From Pseudomonas sp. PB106 (GTDB taxonomy: Bacteria; Pseudomonadota; Gammaproteobacteria; Pseudomonadales; Pseudomonadaceae): a stretch of 36,790 nucleotides of DNA. The stretch's first letter is position 1, and every line of letters begins with the position of its first letter. The position numbers and the translations under genes were made by a program. The notes under the pieces are model-generated. The model was not told the origin of the DNA. It saw nothing but the letters and a program-made list of their open reading frames with translations, and ran no database searches. Location of the stretch: the NCBI RefSeq assembly GCF_009764645.1, contig NZ_RWIM01000192.1:1-36790 (forward strand), given 5' to 3'. Of the stretch, positions 33,130-36,790 are shown in pieces.

Positions 33130-35775
33130 ATGCAAGACCTCGATCCCGTCGAAACCCAGGAATGGCTGGACGCCCTGGAATCGGTTCTCGACAAAGAAGG
33201 CGAAGACCGTGCTCACTATCTGATGACCCGTATGGGTGAACTCGCGACCCGCAGCGGTTCGCAGCTCCCTTATGCCATCACCACGCCTTACCGCAACACC
33301 ATCCCGGTAACCCACGAAGCACGCATGCCTGGCGACCTGTTCATGGAACGCCGCATTCGCTCGCTGGTGCGCTGGAACGCGATGGCCATGGTAATGCGTA
33401 CGAACCTGAAAGATTCTGACCTGGGTGGTCACATCTCCAGCTTCGCTTCCAGTGCGACCCTGTATGACATCGGCTTCAACTACTTCTTCCAGGCCCCGAC
33501 CGACGAACACGGCGGCGACCTGATCTACTTCCAGGGCCACACCTCGCCAGGCGTTTACGCCCGTGCGTTCATGGAAGGCCGCATCACCGAAGACCAGATG
33601 AACAACTTCCGCCAGGAAGTCGACGGTCAGGGCCTGTCGTCCTATCCGCACCCTTGGCTGATGCCTGACTTCTGGCAGTTCCCGACCGTATCGATGGGTC
33701 TGGGCCCGATTCAAGCGATCTACCAGGCACGTTTCATGAAGTACCTGGAACACCGCGGTTTCATCCAGCCAGGCAAACAGAAAGTCTGGTGCTTCCTGGG
33801 CGACGGCGAGTGCGACGAGCCGGAATCCCTGGGCGCCATCTCCCTGGCCGGCCGCGAGAAGCTGGACAACCTGATCTTCGTCATCAACTGCAACCTGCAG
33901 CGCCTCGACGGCCCGGTTCGCGGCAACGGCAAGATCATCCAGGAACTCGAAGGCGTGTTCCGCGGTGCTCAGTGGAACGTGACCAAAGTCATCTGGGGCC
34001 GTTTCTGGGACCCACTGCTGGCCAAGGACGTCGACGGTATCCTGCAACGTCGCATGGACGAAGTCATCGACGGCGAGTACCAGAACTACAAAGCCAAAGA
34101 CGGCGCGTTCGTTCGTGAACACTTCTTCAACACGCCAGAACTCAAGGCGATGGTTGCTGATCTGTCCGACGACGAGATCTGGAAACTCAACCGTGGCGGC
34201 CACGACCCGTACAAGGTCTATGCGGCTTACCACGAAGCGGTCAACCACAAAGAACAACCAACCGTCATCCTCGCCAAGACCATCAAAGGTTATGGCACCG
34301 GTGCCGGCGAAGCGAAGAACACTGCGCACAACACCAAGAAAGTCGACGTCGACAGCCTGAAGTTGTTCCGCGATCGTTTCGACATCCCGGTCAAGGACGA
34401 AGAGCTGGAGAACCTGCCGTTCTTCAAGCCAGAGCCAAACAGCGCCGAAGCCCGCTACCTCAGCGAGCGTCGCACTGCACTGGGCGGTTTCGTGCCACAG
34501 CGCCGCGCACAAAGCTTCAGCGTACCGACTCCGGATCTGGACACCCTCAAGGCTATCCTCGACGGTTCCGGCGACCGTGAAATTTCCACCACCATGGCTT
34601 TCGTGCGGATCCTCGCGCAACTGGTCAAGGACAAGGAAATCGGCCCGCGCATCGTTCCGATCATCCCGGACGAAGCCCGTACCTTCGGTATGGAAGGCAT
34701 GTTCCGTCAGCTCGGCATCTACTCCTCCGTCGGCCAGCTCTACGAGCCAGTCGATAAAGACCAGGTGATGTTCTACAAGGAAGACCAGAAAGGTCAGATC
34801 CTTGAAGAAGGCATCAACGAAGCAGGCGCCATGAGTTCCTTCATCGCCGCCGGTACTTCGTACTCCAGCCACAACCAGCCAATGCTGCCGTTCTACATCT
34901 TCTACTCGATGTTCGGCTTCCAGCGGATTGGCGACCTGGCCTGGGCTGCCGGCGACAGCCGTACCCGTGGCTTCCTGATCGGCGGCACCGCCGGCCGTAC
35001 CACCCTGAACGGTGAAGGTCTGCAACACGAAGACGGTCACAGCCACCTGCTGGCCGCGACCATCCCGAACTGCCGCACCTACGATCCAACCTATGGCTAC
35101 GAGCTGGCGGTGATCATTCAGGACGGCATGAAGAAGATGACCGAAGAGCAACAGGACATCTTCTACTACATCACCGTGATGAACGAGTCGTACCAGCAGC
35201 CAGCCATGCCGGCCGGTGCCGAAGAAGGCATCAAGAAAGGCATGTACCTGCTCGAAGAAGACACCCGCGATGCGGCGCACCACGTCCAGCTGATGGGCTC
35301 CGGCACCATCCTGCGTGAAGTCCGTGAAGCGGCGAAGATCCTGCGTGAAGAGTTCAACGTGGGCGCTGACGTCTGGAGCGTTACCAGCTTCAACGAACTG
35401 CGTCGCGACGGTCTCGCTGTAGAGCGCAGCAACCGTCTGAAGCCGGGCCAGAAGCCTAAGCTGAGCTACGTCGAAGAGTGCCTGAACGGCCGTAAGGGTC
35501 CGGTCATTGCCTCTACCGACTACATGAAGCTGTTCGCCGAGCAGATCCGTCAGTGGGTACCGTCCAAGGAATTCAAAGTCCTCGGCACCGACGGTTTCGG
35601 CCGCAGCGACAGCCGCAAGAAACTGCGTCATTTCTTCGAAGTCGACCGTCATTTCGTGGTGTTGGCAGCCCTGGAAGCACTGGCTGACCGTGGTGATATC
35701 GAACCTAAGGTTGTGGCTGAAGCCATCACCAAGTTCGGCATTGACCCGGAAAAACGCAACCCACTGGACTGCTGA
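33130..35775 (+). CDS. aceE: Pyruvate dehydrogenase E1 component (homodimeric)
   Basis: AceE decarboxylates pyruvate with thiamine diphosphate and reductively acetylates the lipoyl groups of AceF. The 881-residue length is that of the homodimeric E1 of gamma-proteobacteria. The thiamine-diphosphate motif is FLGDGECDEPESLGAISLAG followed by NCNLQRLDGPVRGN. SSYPHPWLMPDFWQFPTVSMGLGP, TIKGYGTGAGEAKNTAHNTKK and YYITVMNESYQQPAMP are also typical. TGGAG lies 6 nt before the ATG. It is followed after 11 nt by aceF. Regulation probably acts through the two palindromes upstream. Confidence 0.97.
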   Translation: MQDLDPVETQEWLDALESVLDKEGEDRAHYLMTRMGELATRSGSQLPYAITTPYRNTIPVTHEARMPGDLFMERRIRSLVRWNAMAMVMRTNLKDSDLGGHISSFASSATLYDIGFNYFFQAPTDEHGGDLIYFQGHTSPGVYARAFMEGRITEDQMNNFRQEVDGQGLSSYPHPWLMPDFWQFPTVSMGLGPIQAIYQARFMKYLEHRGFIQPGKQKVWCFLGDGECDEPESLGAISLAGREKLDNLIFVINCNLQRLDGPVRGNGKIIQELEGVFRGAQWNVTKVIWGRFWDPLLAKDVDGILQRRMDEVIDGEYQNYKAKDGAFVREHFFNTPELKAMVADLSDDEIWKLNRGGHDPYKVYAAYHEAVNHKEQPTVILAKTIKGYGTGAGEAKNTAHNTKKVDVDSLKLFRDRFDIPVKDEELENLPFFKPEPNSAEARYLSERRTALGGFVPQRRAQSFSVPTPDLDTLKAILDGSGDREISTTMAFVRILAQLVKDKEIGPRIVPIIPDEARTFGMEGMFRQLGIYSSVGQLYEPVDKDQVMFYKEDQKGQILEEGINEAGAMSSFIAAGTSYSSHNQPMLPFYIFYSMFGFQRIGDLAWAAGDSRTRGFLIGGTAGRTTLNGEGLQHEDGHSHLLAATIPNCRTYDPTYGYELAVIIQDGMKKMTEEQQDIFYYITVMNESYQQPAMPAGAEEGIKKGMYLLEEDTRDAAHHVQLMGSGTILREVREAAKILREEFNVGADVWSVTSFNELRRDGLAVERSNRLKPGQKPKLSYVEECLNGRKGPVIASTDYMKLFAEQIRQWVPSKEFKVLGTDGFGRSDSRKKLRHFFEVDRHFVVLAALEALADRGDIEPKVVAEAITKFGIDPEKRNPLDC

Positions 35776-35786
35776 GGAGACATTTT

Positions 35787-36790
35787 GTGAGCGAACTCAT
35801 TCGCGTACCTGACATCGGCAGCGGTGAAGGTGAAGTAATTGAACTGTTTGTGAAGGTCGGCGACCGTATCGAAGCCGACCAGAGCATCCTGACCCTGGAA
35901 TCGGACAAGGCCAGCATGGAAGTGCCGGCCCCGAAAGCCGGCGTCATCAAGAGCCTGAAAGTGAAGCTGGGCGATCGTCTGAAAGAAGGCGACGAACTGC
36001 TCGAGCTGGAAGTCGAGGGCGCCGCTGAAGCGGCCCATGCTCCTGCTGCTGCGCCGGCCAAAAAGGCTGAAGAAAAACCGGCTGCCGCTCCTGCTGCTGC
36101 CGCGCCTGCCGCTGCTCCTGCTGCCGCTTCGGTTCAGCAAGTCCACGTGCCGGACATCGGTTCGTCGGGCAAGGCCCAGATCATCGAGATCCAGGTCAAG
36201 GTCGGCGACACCGTCGAGGCTGATCAATCGTTGATCACCCTGGAATCCGACAAGGCGAGCATGGAAATCCCGTCGCCTGCCGCTGGCGTGGTCAAGGCCA
36301 TCAGCGTCAAGCTCAACGACGAAGTCGGCACGGGCGACCTGATTCTGGATCTGGAAGTGGCGGGTGCTGCGGCCCCTGCGGCTGCCGCTCCGGCTCAGGC
36401 TGCAGCCCCGGCCGCTGCCGCTGCGCCTGCTCCGGCAGCCGCGCCAGCAGCACCGGTTGCCGACAGCGTTCAGGACATCCACGTTCCGGACATCGGTTCG
36501 TCGGGCAAAGCCAAGATCATCGAAGTGTTGGTCAAGGCTGGCGATACCGTTGAAGCTGACCAGTCGCTGATCACCCTGGAATCCGACAAGGCGAGCATGG
36601 AAATTCCATCGCCTGCCGCTGGCGTGGTGGAAAGCGTTTCCATCAAGCTGGATGACGAAGTCGGTACCGGAGACCTGATCCTCAAGCTGAAAGTCAAAGG
36701 CGCGGCGCCTGCTGCTGCCCCGGCTCCGGCTGCCGCCGCTGCACCAAGTGCTCCTGCCGCTGCTGCTCCGGCTGCCGCTGCGCCTGCTGC
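35787..36790 (+). CDS. aceF: Dihydrolipoamide acetyltransferase (E2), 5' part, three lipoyl domains
   Basis: AceF is the core of the pyruvate dehydrogenase complex and transfers acetyl from lipoyl-lysine to CoA. The window holds the first 334 codons. The peripheral-subunit-binding and catalytic domains lie beyond it. The start is GTG, with GAGGAG about 7 nt upstream. Three lipoyl domains are visible, with the lipoylated lysines K41, K156 and K268 in ESDKASME, separated by long flexible Ala/Pro linkers. Domains 2 and 3 repeat with a 336-nt period and are nearly identical at DNA level around the lysine. Three domains resemble E. coli and Azotobacter. P. aeruginosa AceF has two, from memory. Confidence 0.95.
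   Translation, partial: MSELIRVPDIGSGEGEVIELFVKVGDRIEADQSILTLESDKASMEVPAPKAGVIKSLKVKLGDRLKEGDELLELEVEGAAEAAHAPAAAPAKKAEEKPAAAPAAAAPAAAPAAASVQQVHVPDIGSSGKAQIIEIQVKVGDTVEADQSLITLESDKASMEIPSPAAGVVKAISVKLNDEVGTGDLILDLEVAGAAAPAAAAPAQAAAPAAAAAPAPAAAPAAPVADSVQDIHVPDIGSSGKAKIIEVLVKAGDTVEADQSLITLESDKASMEIPSPAAGVVESVSIKLDDEVGTGDLILKLKVKGAAPAAAPAPAAAAAPSAPAAAAPAAAAPA

Noticed and set aside
32962..35652. An 896-codon minus-strand frame opposite aceE
   Set aside because: It mirrors the codon bias of aceE. The product has no recognisable motif and would overlap the aceE control region.
1..36790. CRISPR arrays, tRNA or rRNA genes, integrases or intact insertion sequences
   Set aside because: None was seen. 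The only repeats are REP/REPIN elements and the duplicated lipoyl domains.

Overview
The window is chromosomal DNA of a fluorescent Pseudomonas, most likely the P. fluorescens/P. koreensis side of the genus. The reasons are high GC, REP/REPIN elements of the type abundant in P. fluorescens, and a gene order that from memory matches the P. aeruginosa block from waaA (PA4988) to aceF (PA5016). Nearly all of it is the lipopolysaccharide (LPS) inner- and outer-core locus, bounded by glnE and the pyruvate dehydrogenase genes.

Layout. (1) 1-5942: waaA and a LysR regulator on the minus strand. On the plus strand follow an SMR efflux protein and a three-gene unit: a FAD oxidoreductase, an aldo/keto reductase and an unknown protein. 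A perfect bidirectional terminator closes this part. (2) 5947-10747, minus strand: msbA, a PAPS-type sulfotransferase, a stand-alone APS kinase and hldE. (3) 10902-13981, plus strand: a WaaL-type O-antigen ligase fused to a kinase-like domain, translationally coupled to an acyltransferase-3 protein. (4) 14000-21280, minus strand: the carbamoyltransferase wapO, then overlapping genes wapH, a mig-14-like gene, dnpA, an ssg-like GT4 and a wapR-like GT2. A terminator inside the 3' end of the convergent acyltransferase gene ends this unit. (5) 21281-22520: promoters, a candidate 59-nt small RNA, a fragment of a DUF3800 gene, a YceK-type lipoprotein and a REPIN. (6) 22521-29479, minus strand: waaF, waaC, waaG, waaP, wapP, wapQ and a double-kinase gene, abutting within 1 nt or overlapping by 1-4 nt. 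(7) 29480-32745: a REP-rich gap and glnE. (8) 32746-36790: a control region with two matching palindromes, then aceE and the first part of aceF, which has three lipoyl domains.

How the genes fit together. HldE makes ADP-heptose, WaaA adds Kdo to lipid A, and WaaC and WaaF add heptoses. WaaP, WapP, WapQ and the double kinase are the presumed inner-core phosphorylation set, and WapO carbamoylates heptose. WaaG, WapH, Ssg-like and WapR-like enzymes extend the outer core. MsbA flips the core-lipid A, and the WaaL fusion ligates O-antigen to it.

Least explained parts: the sulfotransferase/APS-kinase pair inside the core cluster, which suggests sulfated LPS; the ligase fused to a kinase fold lacking its catalytic aspartate; the compact small-RNA candidate upstream of wapO; and the paired GntR/FadR-type operators before aceE. 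All functional calls rest on motifs and synteny recalled from memory; no database search was run.
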